Assembly (NCBI GenBank): GCA_035292585.1
Contig: DATDPU010000089.1
Span: forward strand, 62,001 to 126,000
Direction of reading: 5' to 3'
DNA length: 64,000 bases
Source of the DNA: DASSFZ01 sp035292585
GTDB taxonomy: Bacteria; Chloroflexota; Anaerolineae; Fen-1058
Part shown: positions 36,167 through 48,962 of the stretch, in pieces
Layout: each line of letters begins with the position of its first letter
Numbering within the stretch: the stretch's first letter is position 1
The notes under the pieces: model-generated
What the model was told of the DNA's origin: nothing
The model's database searches: none
What the model saw: the letters and a program-made list of their open reading frames with translations, nothing else
Made by a program: the position numbers and the translations under genes

Positions 36167-38764
36167 CTACTTCTTTTTCGAGGTTTTTTTCGGCGCAGAC
36201 TTCTTACCCTTTGGTTTTACAGCCGATTTCTTAACGGACGCTTGCTTCTTCGCAACCGACCCTTTCGGGGAGGCCGATCGCGCCCCCCGCTTGGGTTTGG
36301 GCGGCGCGGTCGGTTGAGGCGGCGCAACGCGCTCAACTGGAACGACCAGCGCGGCAACACTGTCGGTCTTGGTCAGGTGATACGCCTGCGCGGGCGCGTT
36401 CGCTCGCGGCGCTGCCTTCACCGCGCGAGCCTTGATGAGTTTAGCTTTCCCACGCACAGTGACGATTGCAAGAGGATCGGGTGCCTGGACTGCCGCAGCT
36501 CCGACGATCCGTTCCTTATTGCCCAGGTTGGCAGCCACGACCCCCTGCCCGGCCCGACCCTGTCGGGGAAATTCCGCTAAGGAGGATCGCTTGCCACGCC
36601 CCTGGTCGGTCAGCATCAGCAAATCACTGCGCGCCCGAACGAGATCGGCTGCCGCCACGCTATCGCCTTCCTGCAGCCGTATCCCAGCGACGCCCCCGGC
36701 GGGCAGGCCCATCGGGCGCACCTCTTCTTCCGAGAAGCGAATCGCCTTGCCCGCCGCCGTCACCAGGATCACCTCGCCTTCGCCTTCGGTCAGAAAAACC
36801 GATACCAGCTCGTCGTCCTCGGCGACGTTCATGACTGAGAAACTACCGATCTGCCGCAATACCTCGGCCAGCAGCACACGCTTGACCGACCCGTTGCGGG
36901 TGGCGAGGAAGAGATAGCCCTTGCGCTCCGGTTCGGCGCCATTTGACGACTCGAACAGGCCGCGCGGAATCGAGAAGGCGGCCAGCACCCGGCGGTCGCT
37001 CGGCAGGCCGACCACTTCGGCAACCGGCATGCTTTCACTACTGATTTGATGCACCGGGATGGTTCCCGCCTGACCGCGCACATTGATCGCCACGTAGACA
37101 TCGCGCGTGTTGGCGCGCGTGATCGCAGCCGGGGCCACGCCCTTGACGATCGTCGGCCCAACCGGCATGCGGATCAGCGTGTTATCGCGATTGATGGTCA
37201 CCCAGGTCGATTCGTCGGGCAGCAGCTCGGTGGCCGTGATGACCTTCTCCGACACCTTATGCTCGACGATGTGCGTGCGGCGCTTATCGCCGTATTTTTG
37301 CTTCATCTGCTGCAGCTCGTCCCGGATCACGCCGAGGATCTTCTTGGGACTGCGCAGCAGGTCTTCCAGGTGTTTGATCAGCTTGACCTTCTCTTTATAC
37401 TCGGCTTCCAGCTTTTCGCGTTCCAGGCGGGCCAGCCGGCGCAACGGCATATCCAGGATTGCCGTCGCCTGAACCTCCGTCAAGCGGAACCGTTTCATCA
37501 ACGCCGCCTTAGCCGCATCGGCGTCCGCGCTGCGGCGGATGATGCGGATCACTTCGTCGAGGTTGGCGAGCGCTTTCAGCAAGCCTTCGAGGATGTGCGC
37601 CCGTTCCCGGGCGCGCGCCAGCTCGTACTCCGATCGACGGGTGACGATCGTTTGCCGGTGCTCGATGAAGATTTGCAGCGCGCGCTTGAGCGGCAACAAT
37701 CGCGGCTCGCCATTGACCAACGCCAACAGGATGATGCCGAAGGTCGACTGCATCGGCGTGTAGCGGTGCAGCAGCCCCAACACCTTGCGCGGGTCTTCGA
37801 CGGTGCGGCTGAGCTCGATGATGATGCGCATCCCGTTGCGATCGGACTCATCGCGCAAGTCGGTGATCCCGTCGATCTTACCGTCGCGCACCAGATCGGC
37901 GATCCGCTCGATCAGCGCAGCCTTATTCACCTGGTACGGCAGCTCGGTGACGATGATCCGGCTCTTACCACGTTCGGCTTCCTCGATAAACGTCTTGGCC
38001 TGTACCGTCACCCGGCCGCGTCCGGTGGCGTAGGCCGCCCGCACCGCATCGCCGCCCTCGACCGCGTCGCTGTAGCGAAACAGCATGCCGCCGGTCGGGA
38101 AATCCGGCCCTTGAACGAAGCGCATCAATTCATCGATTTGCACGCGATCCAGTTTGTCCCACTTGTCGATCAGGTGGCACAACGCATCGCACACCTCGCC
38201 CAGATTGTGCGGCGGGATGTTCGTCGCCATCCCGACGGCGATACCCGACGAGCCATTGATCAGCAAATTGGGCAACGCGGCCGGCAGCACGAGCGGCTCG
38301 GTGAGCGTGCCGTCGAAGTTGTCGCCGAAATCGACGGTGCGCTTCTCGATGTCGCGCAACATCTCGGCCGCCATCGCCGACAGCCGGGCCTCGGTGTAGC
38401 GCATCGCGGCCGGCGCATCGCCGTCGATCGAGCCGAAGTTTCCCTGCCCATCCACCAGCGTGTAGCGCATCGAGAAATCCTGCGCCATGCGCGCCATCGC
38501 ATCGTAGACGGCGGAGTCGCCGTGCGGGTGATACTTCCCCAGGACTTCGCCGACGATGCGCGCCGACTTCTTGTAGGCTGTATCGGGCCGCAGCCCCATG
38601 TCGTGCATCGCGTACAAGATGCGCCGCTGCACCGGCTTCAGGCCGTCGCGCGCGTCGGGTAGAGCGCGTGAGACGATCACGCTCATGGCATACGACAAGT
38701 AGGCCTGCTGCATTTCGCTATCGATATCGATCTGTCTGACGATCCCGATTTCTTTCGGAGCCAT
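36167..38764 (-). CDS. gyrA: DNA gyrase subunit A (or ParC) with Lys-rich C-terminal tail
   Basis: 865 residues. Breakage-reunion domain with catalytic Tyr123 (AAMRYTEARLS); quinolone region HPHGDSAVYDAM with Ser84 and Asp88, the wild-type sensitive residues. A beta-pinwheel C-terminal domain follows, with a degenerate gyrase box (QGRAGQG rather than QRRGGKG) placed late in the domain, so ParC-like activity is possible. The last about 55 residues are Lys/Ala/Pro/Ser-rich (KKQASVKKSAVKPKGKK) like a histone H1 tail, unusual for the family. gyrB is not in this window. Confidence 0.92.
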   Translation of the reverse strand: MAPKEIGIVRQIDIDSEMQQAYLSYAMSVIVSRALPDARDGLKPVQRRILYAMHDMGLRPDTAYKKSARIVGEVLGKYHPHGDSAVYDAMARMAQDFSMRYTLVDGQGNFGSIDGDAPAAMRYTEARLSAMAAEMLRDIEKRTVDFGDNFDGTLTEPLVLPAALPNLLINGSSGIAVGMATNIPPHNLGEVCDALCHLIDKWDKLDRVQIDELMRFVQGPDFPTGGMLFRYSDAVEGGDAVRAAYATGRGRVTVQAKTFIEEAERGKSRIIVTELPYQVNKAALIERIADLVRDGKIDGITDLRDESDRNGMRIIIELSRTVEDPRKVLGLLHRYTPMQSTFGIILLALVNGEPRLLPLKRALQIFIEHRQTIVTRRSEYELARARERAHILEGLLKALANLDEVIRIIRRSADADAAKAALMKRFRLTEVQATAILDMPLRRLARLEREKLEAEYKEKVKLIKHLEDLLRSPKKILGVIRDELQQMKQKYGDKRRTHIVEHKVSEKVITATELLPDESTWVTINRDNTLIRMPVGPTIVKGVAPAAITRANTRDVYVAINVRGQAGTIPVHQISSESMPVAEVVGLPSDRRVLAAFSIPRGLFESSNGAEPERKGYLFLATRNGSVKRVLLAEVLRQIGSFSVMNVAEDDELVSVFLTEGEGEVILVTAAGKAIRFSEEEVRPMGLPAGGVAGIRLQEGDSVAAADLVRARSDLLMLTDQGRGKRSSLAEFPRQGRAGQGVVAANLGNKERIVGAAAVQAPDPLAIVTVRGKAKLIKARAVKAAPRANAPAQAYHLTKTDSVAALVVPVERVAPPQPTAPPKPKRGARSASPKGSVAKKQASVKKSAVKPKGKKSAPKKTSKKK

Positions 38765-38811
38765 GTAGCCTTGTCTCTATTCCAGGGCTGAGGGTCAGTT
38801 GGGCCGGCGCA

Positions 38812-38840
38812 ATAGTAACTGAGCGAAACGCGCTTGTCAA
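38812..38840 (-). promoter_or_regulatory. gyrA promoter
   Basis: Minus strand consensus TTGACA (38840-38835), 17-base spacer, TACTAT (38817-38812); about 45 bases before the gyrA ATG. Confidence 0.75.
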
Positions 38841-38859
38841 TCCCCCAGCGCCACATGCG

Positions 38860-38890
38860 CAAACCGGGTTTCTCCAAGAAACCCGGTTTG
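38860..38890. terminator. 14-bp palindrome downstream of the histidine kinase gene
   Basis: CAAACCGGGTTTCT / AGAAACCCGGTTTG with a CCA loop, between the kinase stop and the gyrA promoter. There is no T run, so it may be a dispersed palindrome rather than a strict terminator. Confidence 0.5.
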
Positions 38891-38918
38891 TCCAAATCGC
38901 AACTGCGGTCGCCACAAC

Positions 38919-41003
38919 TTAAGAGCTGGCGATCGGCAACGATACGGTGAACTGCGTGCCTTGTCCGACCACGCTTTGGACGATCACCTGGCCGCCGTGT
39001 TGCTCGACGATCGATTTGACGATCGCCAGACCCAGCCCGGTCCCTTCCGTCGCGATCGAGGTGCGCGTCCGATAGAACTTCTCGAAGATGTGCGCCTGAT
39101 CTTCGACGCTGATCCCCGGCCCGTTGTCGATAACCATCACCTGCGCCTGCCCGTCCGCCCTGAGCGCGCGGACGATGACTTTGCCCTCCGGTTGCGTGTA
39201 CTTGATCGCATTGCTGACCAGATTGGCAAAGACCTGATGCAAGCGATCGGCGTCGGCCTGAATCATCGGCAACGAGCTGCGCAGCTCAAGCGCCAACGCC
39301 TGATCGCGCGCAGCCGCTAAGGCGGTCGCTTCGGCGACCACCGATTGCAGCACCTCGGCCAGCTGACACTCGCGCTTGACGATGCCGAACCCATCCTCGA
39401 TCTTCTTCAGGTCGAGCAGATCGTCGATCAGCATGCGCATCCGCCGCAAGCCCGACTGCGCGATGCTCAACGCTTCCAGCTGATCTTCGTTCATCGTCAG
39501 CGCGTCTTCGGCCAGCACGCCCAGCGCGCCGGACGTGAGGTGCAGCGGGCTTTTGAGATCGTGCGCGGCCATGGCGATCGTCTCCGAGCGCAACGCCTCC
39601 AGGCGTTTGAAGTGGGTGATGTCGCGGATCACCGCCATCCAGCCGAGCGTATTCGCCCGCACATCGCGAATCGGGGCCAGATCGGCAAACAGGGCGCGAT
39701 CGCCGTGAAACGGAATTTCCAATCCGACCGGCGCATCGAACTTCCCATCCAGCGCTTGTTGAAACGCATCGGTCAGCGCGGGCAACTCGATCATCTCCCA
39801 AACAGTCAGGCCGGCCGCCGGCGAATAATGCGGTTCAAACAAGCGGTCGGCGGCCGGGTTCATCAGGGTCACCCGGCCGGCCATATCGATCGCCAGCACC
39901 GCGTCGCCGGTGGAATCGAGCACCGCCTGCAGCTGGCGGCGGCCGCGCTCCACCTGATCGAACAAGCGATAGTTGACCAACGCGATCGCCATCTGATCGA
40001 CAATGGGGGCCAGCAAGGCGCAATCGGACTCGCTGTAGTAGTACGGCGTGGCGCACTTGAGAATAAACGCGCCCAAGATCTGGCCGCGATGCCACAACGG
40101 CAACGCGACGAGCGAGCGCAGGTGTTGCGCGCTGGCCACCCGCATCTCGACAAATGCCTGGTCGGCGTCCGTGTCTTTGGCAATGTAGGGGCGCGCCTGT
40201 TCGGCCAGCCACTCGATGACCGATCCGGCAAGCGCGTAGTTTGCCTTAGGATCGTCCTCGCCCGGCAGTGTCGCGCCGGGCGAGGAAAGCCGCACCTGCC
40301 CATTAGAGGGATCGATCAGCTCGACCTCAGCTTGATCGTACGAGACCAGCCGTTTGATTTCGTGCAGCACCACTTCATACGAGCGCCCCACATTCATCAG
40401 GTCGGCGCTGACGGTCTGGTTGATCCGCACGATGATCGACAACTGGCGTTCGCGGCTGGCCGCCTCGGCGCTCTGGCGCAACTTGTCGATCACCAGCGCC
40501 AGATGGGTGGCGAAGACCATGATGGGAGCGCGATCGTCTTCCACCAGTTTAGGCGACTGCAGTACAATGGCCCCCAGCGCATGCTCGCGAGCCAGCAGCG
40601 GCGCGGCGATGTGCGGAGAAGCCTCCAACAGCTCGATGCCGCGCTTAACGGTGCGCGAACGCGCCTCACGCGGGCCGGGCCGCGGCTCGCGCAGTGAATC
40701 GCGCACGTACACCGCGGCCTTTTGGCGCACCGCCTCGCCGAGTGTGAACGACTCGGCGACCGGGATCTCATAGCCGATACCCCGCGCCCCGAAGAGCCGC
40801 TCCGCTGCCACCAGGATCGGTCGCGCCGCAGACGCATACACCACGCGAAAGCGATCCAGCATTCCGTCCAACAGCGCAATGCTCGACCGCAAGCCAGTCG
40901 CCTTCAGGCCGTCGCCCGCGGCGAGAAAAACATCCTCTTCGGTCGCAGCGGAGTTAAGTTGAATCGCGAGATCGCTTAACGGCTGCCAGAGTGAAGAACT
41001 CAA
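38919..41003 (-). CDS. GAF-GAF-PAS sensor histidine kinase
   Basis: 694 residues, apparently cytoplasmic. Two GAF domains (about 10-175 and 195-350), a PAS domain (about 360-475, VLDSTGDAVLAIDMAGRVTLMNPAADRLF), a HisKA domain with phosphoaccepting His in AHDLKSPL (about 490), and an HATPase with NLVSNAIKYT (N box), DNGPGIS (G1) and GTGLGLAIVK (G2). No response regulator adjoins it, so its partner is unknown. The GAF domains suggest sensing of a small molecule or nucleotide. Confidence 0.9.
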   Translation of the reverse strand: MSSSLWQPLSDLAIQLNSAATEEDVFLAAGDGLKATGLRSSIALLDGMLDRFRVVYASAARPILVAAERLFGARGIGYEIPVAESFTLGEAVRQKAAVYVRDSLREPRPGPREARSRTVKRGIELLEASPHIAAPLLAREHALGAIVLQSPKLVEDDRAPIMVFATHLALVIDKLRQSAEAASRERQLSIIVRINQTVSADLMNVGRSYEVVLHEIKRLVSYDQAEVELIDPSNGQVRLSSPGATLPGEDDPKANYALAGSVIEWLAEQARPYIAKDTDADQAFVEMRVASAQHLRSLVALPLWHRGQILGAFILKCATPYYYSESDCALLAPIVDQMAIALVNYRLFDQVERGRRQLQAVLDSTGDAVLAIDMAGRVTLMNPAADRLFEPHYSPAAGLTVWEMIELPALTDAFQQALDGKFDAPVGLEIPFHGDRALFADLAPIRDVRANTLGWMAVIRDITHFKRLEALRSETIAMAAHDLKSPLHLTSGALGVLAEDALTMNEDQLEALSIAQSGLRRMRMLIDDLLDLKKIEDGFGIVKRECQLAEVLQSVVAEATALAAARDQALALELRSSLPMIQADADRLHQVFANLVSNAIKYTQPEGKVIVRALRADGQAQVMVIDNGPGISVEDQAHIFEKFYRTRTSIATEGTGLGLAIVKSIVEQHGGQVIVQSVVGQGTQFTVSLPIASS

Positions 41004-41107
41004 ACGCCACCTCGGTCAAGGGCGTCGGGCAGACAAGCGTGCGCCGAACCGCCCCCGTACACGCCTAACATAGCAGAAGTCACCCCATCCCGCAAATGAT
41101 GCCTTGG

Positions 41108-41905
41108 TCACCCCAACCCAACCTCGCGGACCAGCTCCATAAACCCGGCAATCAAACGCGCCAGCTCGGCGCGGCGCTCGACCATACGCGCCTCGATCTG
41201 ACTGCACGCCTGGTTGAACCAGTCAATTCCGCGTGAACGCGCCAGCGCCGCATCCAGCTTCAGCGCCAGCCAGTCCGAGGCGTTGAGCGCGCCGATTTCC
41301 GCGCGCAGCGCGATGATCACGCCATCGAGCCGCTCGATCTCGGCCCGCAGCCAGTCTGCGCCGCCCGCCTGGTTTTCGCGCCCCGAGCCCGATAACCGCG
41401 CGGCAAGCGCCTGGAGCGCCGCTTGATCGCCGCGAGCATAGGCGGCATTGATCTCGGCCATCAGCGCGCCCCGCGCTGCCCGGTCCGCTTCATCCAGCGC
41501 CAGATCGGGATGCGCGCGCTTAGCCAGATCGCGATAGAGCAGCTTGAGTTCGAGCTGCGCGGTCGAGTCGAGCACAGGTGATGGGGTGCGCGCAGTGGCC
41601 TCAGCTCGATGGATCGACGCCTGGTAACCGGCAAACTGCTCGCGCCGTCCCCGCAACTGCCACTCGACCTCGGCTTCAAGTTTGGCGGCGTCTAAGCCGT
41701 TGCCGCGCATGCGCAGCAATTCGCGGCGCAGGCGGTACGCTTCGATGTGCAATTCCAGCGCGTCGAGTTCAGCCTGCGCCGGGCCGACGCGCGCCAGATA
41801 GGTCTGTCGAAACGCCTCGACCTCGATTTGCAGGTCCGCGCGTTCCTGCTCCAATCGAACGACCTGATCGCGCCGCGCGTCCAACTCGGCTTGCAGATCG
41901 ATCAT
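41108..41905 (-). CDS. Coiled-coil protein with J-domain
   Basis: 265 residues. N-terminal coiled coil (LQAELDARRDQVVRLEQERADLQ), then a J-domain-like segment LKLLYRDLAKRAHPDLALDEADR with the HPD motif, then more helices and a second coiled coil (WLRAEIERLDGVIIALRAEIGAL). Similar DnaJ-like proteins occur next to various cellular genes and probably recruit DnaK. The start is ATG 41905 with AAAGGAG just before it; an upstream extension is rejected. Confidence 0.7.
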   Translation of the reverse strand: MIDLQAELDARRDQVVRLEQERADLQIEVEAFRQTYLARVGPAQAELDALELHIEAYRLRRELLRMRGNGLDAAKLEAEVEWQLRGRREQFAGYQASIHRAEATARTPSPVLDSTAQLELKLLYRDLAKRAHPDLALDEADRAARGALMAEINAAYARGDQAALQALAARLSGSGRENQAGGADWLRAEIERLDGVIIALRAEIGALNASDWLALKLDAALARSRGIDWFNQACSQIEARMVERRAELARLIAGFMELVREVGLG

Positions 41906-42076
41906 ATACTCCTTTAGCAGTTTCCTGATCAAGCGGCAGTTGCACTGCCGCCGCACCGCAGTGCTGGCCGCTGCCCTACATTGGAATGGAGAGGATGGGC
42001 AGCGGTCATGCGGCGCGAACCGTAGATTGAGTAGTAACGACTTGCCCGTGTCCGACGCGGAGCGTCGGCGGGCCGC

Positions 42077-42267
42077 TAAGAGACTGTCTGAAAACTAACC
42101 CCCAAGTCACCACGCCTAGCGCGCCGCCTGCTCTCCTGTGGAGAGCAGGAAACGGCGAGACACGAAGAAAACTGGGCGCCTTCGTGTCTCCCCTGCACCG
42201 CCGCTGCGCGGCAGCGCAGGGGCAGGTGTGGTGGTGAGATGAAGGGCCTTTTCAGACAGGCTCTAAG
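42077..42267. mobile_element. MITE-like element with IS5-type ends
   Basis: Terminal inverted repeats GAGACTGTCTGAAAA (42080-42094) and TTTTCAGACAGGCTC (42249-42263) match at 14 of 15, and TAA stands at both outer flanks as a possible 3-base target duplication (CTAAG if the ends are drawn 1 base inward). It is about 185 bases long with no ORF. Internal hairpins include a perfect CCTGCTCTCC / GGAGAGCAGG (42127-42149) and GAGACACGAAG / CTTCGTGTCTC. It sits immediately beyond the rpoC terminator; 41906-42076 holds nothing else that I can identify. Confidence 0.7.
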
Positions 42268-42270
42268 CGA

Positions 42271-42307
42271 AAACGGCAGCGATCGGGGGGTGTGATCGCT
42301 GCCGTTT
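42271..42307 (-). terminator. rpoC terminator
   Basis: AAACGGCAGCGATC / GATCGCTGCCGTTT, 14 perfect pairs, followed on the minus strand by TTTTCGCTT. It lies 20 bases after the rpoC stop. Confidence 0.85.
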
Positions 42308-42327
42308 CATCCGCTATTACTGCCGGC

Positions 42328-46590
<4,263 letters not shown>

Positions 46591-46704
46591 TAAGGCCTCC
46601 TCTCAAGGGTTATGCCGCCACACTGTGGTTTTCAATAATTAGTGACGCTTATCGGTAACCGGCTATTGGGGCGGACGTAGTCAGGAATACGTAATAATAA
46701 GAGT

Positions 46705-46759
46705 ACCAGGCAAGCCAAAAGAAGCGCTGAATTATGTTCTTTCAGCGCTCCTGCCTGGT
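46705..46759 (-). promoter_or_regulatory. Structured leader / possible attenuator of rpoC
   Basis: In the mRNA, ACCAGGCA ... TGCCTGGT (46759-46752 with 46712-46705) encloses AGCGCTGAA / TTCAGCGCT (46749-46741 with 46731-46723), a 9-pair stem followed by TCTTTT. The hairpin begins only about 13 bases after the predicted transcript start, and about 115 further bases precede the rpoC ATG. Confidence 0.6.
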
Positions 46760-46778
46760 CGAGTCGTAAGTGGTTCAA

Positions 46779-46806
46779 ATTATATCGATGTTATACAAAA
46801 TGTCAA
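46779..46806 (-). promoter_or_regulatory. rpoC promoter
   Basis: Minus strand TTGACA (46806-46801), 16-base spacer, TATAAT (46784-46779). Both hexamers are perfect consensus. The -35 overlaps the last codons of prfB. Confidence 0.85.
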
Positions 46807-47904
46807 GATGGTTTTTTCCCGACCGTCGAGCGCAGGTATGCTTCCATAAACTCGTCTAAACGGCCATCCAAGACGGCCTGGGTATTGCCGATTTCATAGT
46901 CGGTACGGTGGTCTTTGACCATTTGGTACGGGTGGAGCACATAGGAGCGGATCTGGCTGCCCCACTCGGCCTTGACGTGCTCGCCCTTGAGCTGGGCCAG
47001 CGTTTGCCGCTGCTTCTCCTCCTCCAGTTCATACAACTTGGCCCGCAGGATTTTCAGCGCCGTCTCCCGGTTCTGGTTTTGGCTCCGCTCATTTTGGCAC
47101 GAGATGACGATGCCGGTAGGCAGATGGGTCAGCCGGACCGCCGTGGCGTTCTTCTGAACGTGCTGCCCGCCCGCGCTCGAAGCGCGGAACGTGTCGATCT
47201 TGAGATCGTTGGGGCTGATCGCGATCTCGCTATTATCGGGCAGATCGGGCCAAACCTCCACCAGCGCGAATGAGGTGTGCCGGCGATGGGCGGAATCAAA
47301 CGGCGATAGGCGCACCAGCCGATGCACCCCCCTCTCCGCCCGCAGGTAGCCGAAGGCATATTCGCCCACGATCGAAAGCGTCACGCTGCGAATACCGGCC
47401 TCCTCACCCTCCAGTTGGTCGAGGACCTCGGTCTTGAACCCTCGATTCTCTGCCCAGCGCAGATACATCCGTAACAGCATGGCGGCCCAGTCGGCCGCAT
47501 CGATCCCGCCCGCTCCGGCGTGGATCGCCAGAATCGTATCGCCGCGATCGTGCGGGCGAGACAACAGCAGCTGAAACTCCCCCGTCTCGAACTCGCGTCG
47601 AATCGACTCGACTTCTTCCGTTAAACCTTCCGCCAGCGCTGGGTCTGTTTCGGCCAATTCGACCAGTTCAAGCGCATCGTGCGCTCGTCGCGCCAGGCGG
47701 CTCCACTCCTCGATATCGGCCCGCAGCGCGTTGATCTCACGCATCACCCGTTGAGCCGCCTGCGCCTCGTTCCAGAAATCCGGCGCACTCGCCTGTTTCT
47801 CCAACGTCGCGATGCGCTGCTGCTTATGGGCGACGTCAAAGACGCTCCAGGACGGACTGGATTCTCGTGTTCAGTTCGGCCAGCGATTCTCGCAGCTCAT
47901 CCAT
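46803..47904 (-). CDS. prfB: Peptide chain release factor 2 with programmed +1 frameshift
   Basis: RF2 releases peptides at UGA and UAA. The 22-codon first ORF starts at ATG 47904 (MDELRESLAELN) and ends CTT TGA C at 47841-47835. Shifting +1 on CTT continues as DVAHKQQRIATLEKQ into the main frame, giving about 366 residues. An internal Shine-Dalgarno-like GGAG lies four bases before CTT, as in the classical autoregulated prfB site. The main part has the RF2 tripeptide SPF and the GGQ motif (SSAGGQHVQKN). It is preceded by ftsY and a heptamer array, with GGAG just ahead of the ATG. Confidence 0.95.
47835..47841 (-). promoter_or_regulatory. prfB frameshift site CTTTGAC
   Basis: Slippery CTT followed by the in-frame UGA and C, the standard RF2 sensing context; low RF2 favours the +1 shift. 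Confidence 0.93.
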
Positions 47905-47919
47905 ACTGTAGCTCCAATT

Positions 47920-47971
47920 ACTTGTTTACCGGCTGCCTGTATACAAGTAGACAAGTAGCCGGTAGACCTTC
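47920..47971. repeat. Inverted heptamer array, TACCTGT family, copy 3
   Basis: TACTTGT TTACCGG CTGCCTG and then inverted TATACAA GTAGACA AGTAGCC GGTAGAC units. It forms an imperfect palindrome between ftsY and prfB. Confidence 0.8.
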
Positions 47972-47974
47972 GCT

Positions 47975-48886
47975 CTACTCAAACAATCCTTCGACAAACG
48001 CTTCGGCGTCAAACGCCACGATATCGTCGAGCTTTTCGCCGGTCCCGAGGTAGCGTACCGGCAGGCCAAGTTCGTGCGTGACCGCGAAGACCATTCCACC
48101 CTTCGCCGTCCCATCCAGTTTGGTGACGAGCACACCCGTCACCTCGACGGCTTCCTTAAACTGGCGCGCCTGCGCCAGCGCGTTCTGGCCGGTCGTGCCA
48201 TCCAAGACCAGGTACGTTTCGTGCGGCGCGCCCGGCGCCGCCTTGGCGATCACGTTGCGCACCTTCTTCAGTTCCTGCATCAGGTTGTACTTGGTGTGCA
48301 AGCGACCCGCCGTATCGACGAGCGCCAGATCGAAGCCACGCGCCTGGGCCGCCTGCATCGCATCGAACGCGATCGACCCCGGATCGGCGCCGGGCTGTCC
48401 CCCGATCACCTCGACGCCGACTCGCCCGGCCCACACGTCGAGTTGGTCGCCGGCTGCCGCCCGAAAGGTATCGGCGGCGACGAGCAAGACTTTATGACCG
48501 GCGCGTTTGTAGTAAGCAGCCAGCTTGGCAATGCTCGTGGTCTTGCCCGAGCCATTCGTCCCGACGACGAGCACCACCGCCGGTCGGGCCGCCGCCAACG
48601 TCCCGGGCTGGCTGGGCAGGCTGAGCATGGCGCGCAGTTCCTCTTTGAGCCGGCCCTGCAGCTCATCCGCGCGCACGACACCTTCATGCCGAGCGCGTTC
48701 CCGAAGCCGCTCAAGTAGCGCTTGCGTTGTCGCAACGCCCACATCGGCCTGAATCAGCGCCGCTTCCAGTTCATCCCACAGCTCAGGCGTGATCTCCGTC
48801 GCACCGAACAGGGTGGCAATCCGACCGAAGGCGGCCTTCCGCGTGCGAGCCAGTGTCTCTTTGAACGAAATCAACCGTTCGCGCAT
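47975..48886 (-). CDS. ftsY: Signal recognition particle receptor FtsY
   Basis: 303 residues, the NG domain form. P-loop GTNGSGKTTSIAKLA, VAADTFRAAAGDQL, DTAGRLHTKYNLM and TKLDGTAKGG are all clear. It lacks the long acidic A domain, so membrane binding may rest on the basic N-terminus (RERLISFKETLARTRKAAFG). The start is ATG 48886; TATAAT ends seven bases before it, so the mRNA is probably leaderless. prfB follows. Confidence 0.95.
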   Translation of the reverse strand: MRERLISFKETLARTRKAAFGRIATLFGATEITPELWDELEAALIQADVGVATTQALLERLRERARHEGVVRADELQGRLKEELRAMLSLPSQPGTLAAARPAVVLVVGTNGSGKTTSIAKLAAYYKRAGHKVLLVAADTFRAAAGDQLDVWAGRVGVEVIGGQPGADPGSIAFDAMQAAQARGFDLALVDTAGRLHTKYNLMQELKKVRNVIAKAAPGAPHETYLVLDGTTGQNALAQARQFKEAVEVTGVLVTKLDGTAKGGMVFAVTHELGLPVRYLGTGEKLDDIVAFDAEAFVEGLFE

Positions 48887-48893
48887 CGGCGCG

Positions 48894-48899
48894 ATTATA
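48894..48899 (-). promoter_or_regulatory. Extended -10 of ftsY, leaderless arrangement
   Basis: Minus strand TGGTATAAT followed by CGCGCCG and then ATG. The transcript start is expected at or next to the initiation codon. Confidence 0.65.
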
Positions 48900-48929
48900 C
48901 CATGACGCCGACGAGTTCCCCGCCTGTGA

Positions 48930-48935
48930 TATAAT
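48930..48935 (+). promoter_or_regulatory. Extended -10 of the glycosyltransferase gene
   Basis: TGATATAAT, extended -10 of perfect form, 27 bases before ATG 48963. It is divergent from the ftsY promoter. Confidence 0.65.
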
Positions 48936-48962
48936 CGCGCTGTAAAGTCAGCCGAGGTGCAC

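Noticed and set aside
37046..38662. 538-codon plus-strand ORF
   Set aside because: Antisense to gyrA.
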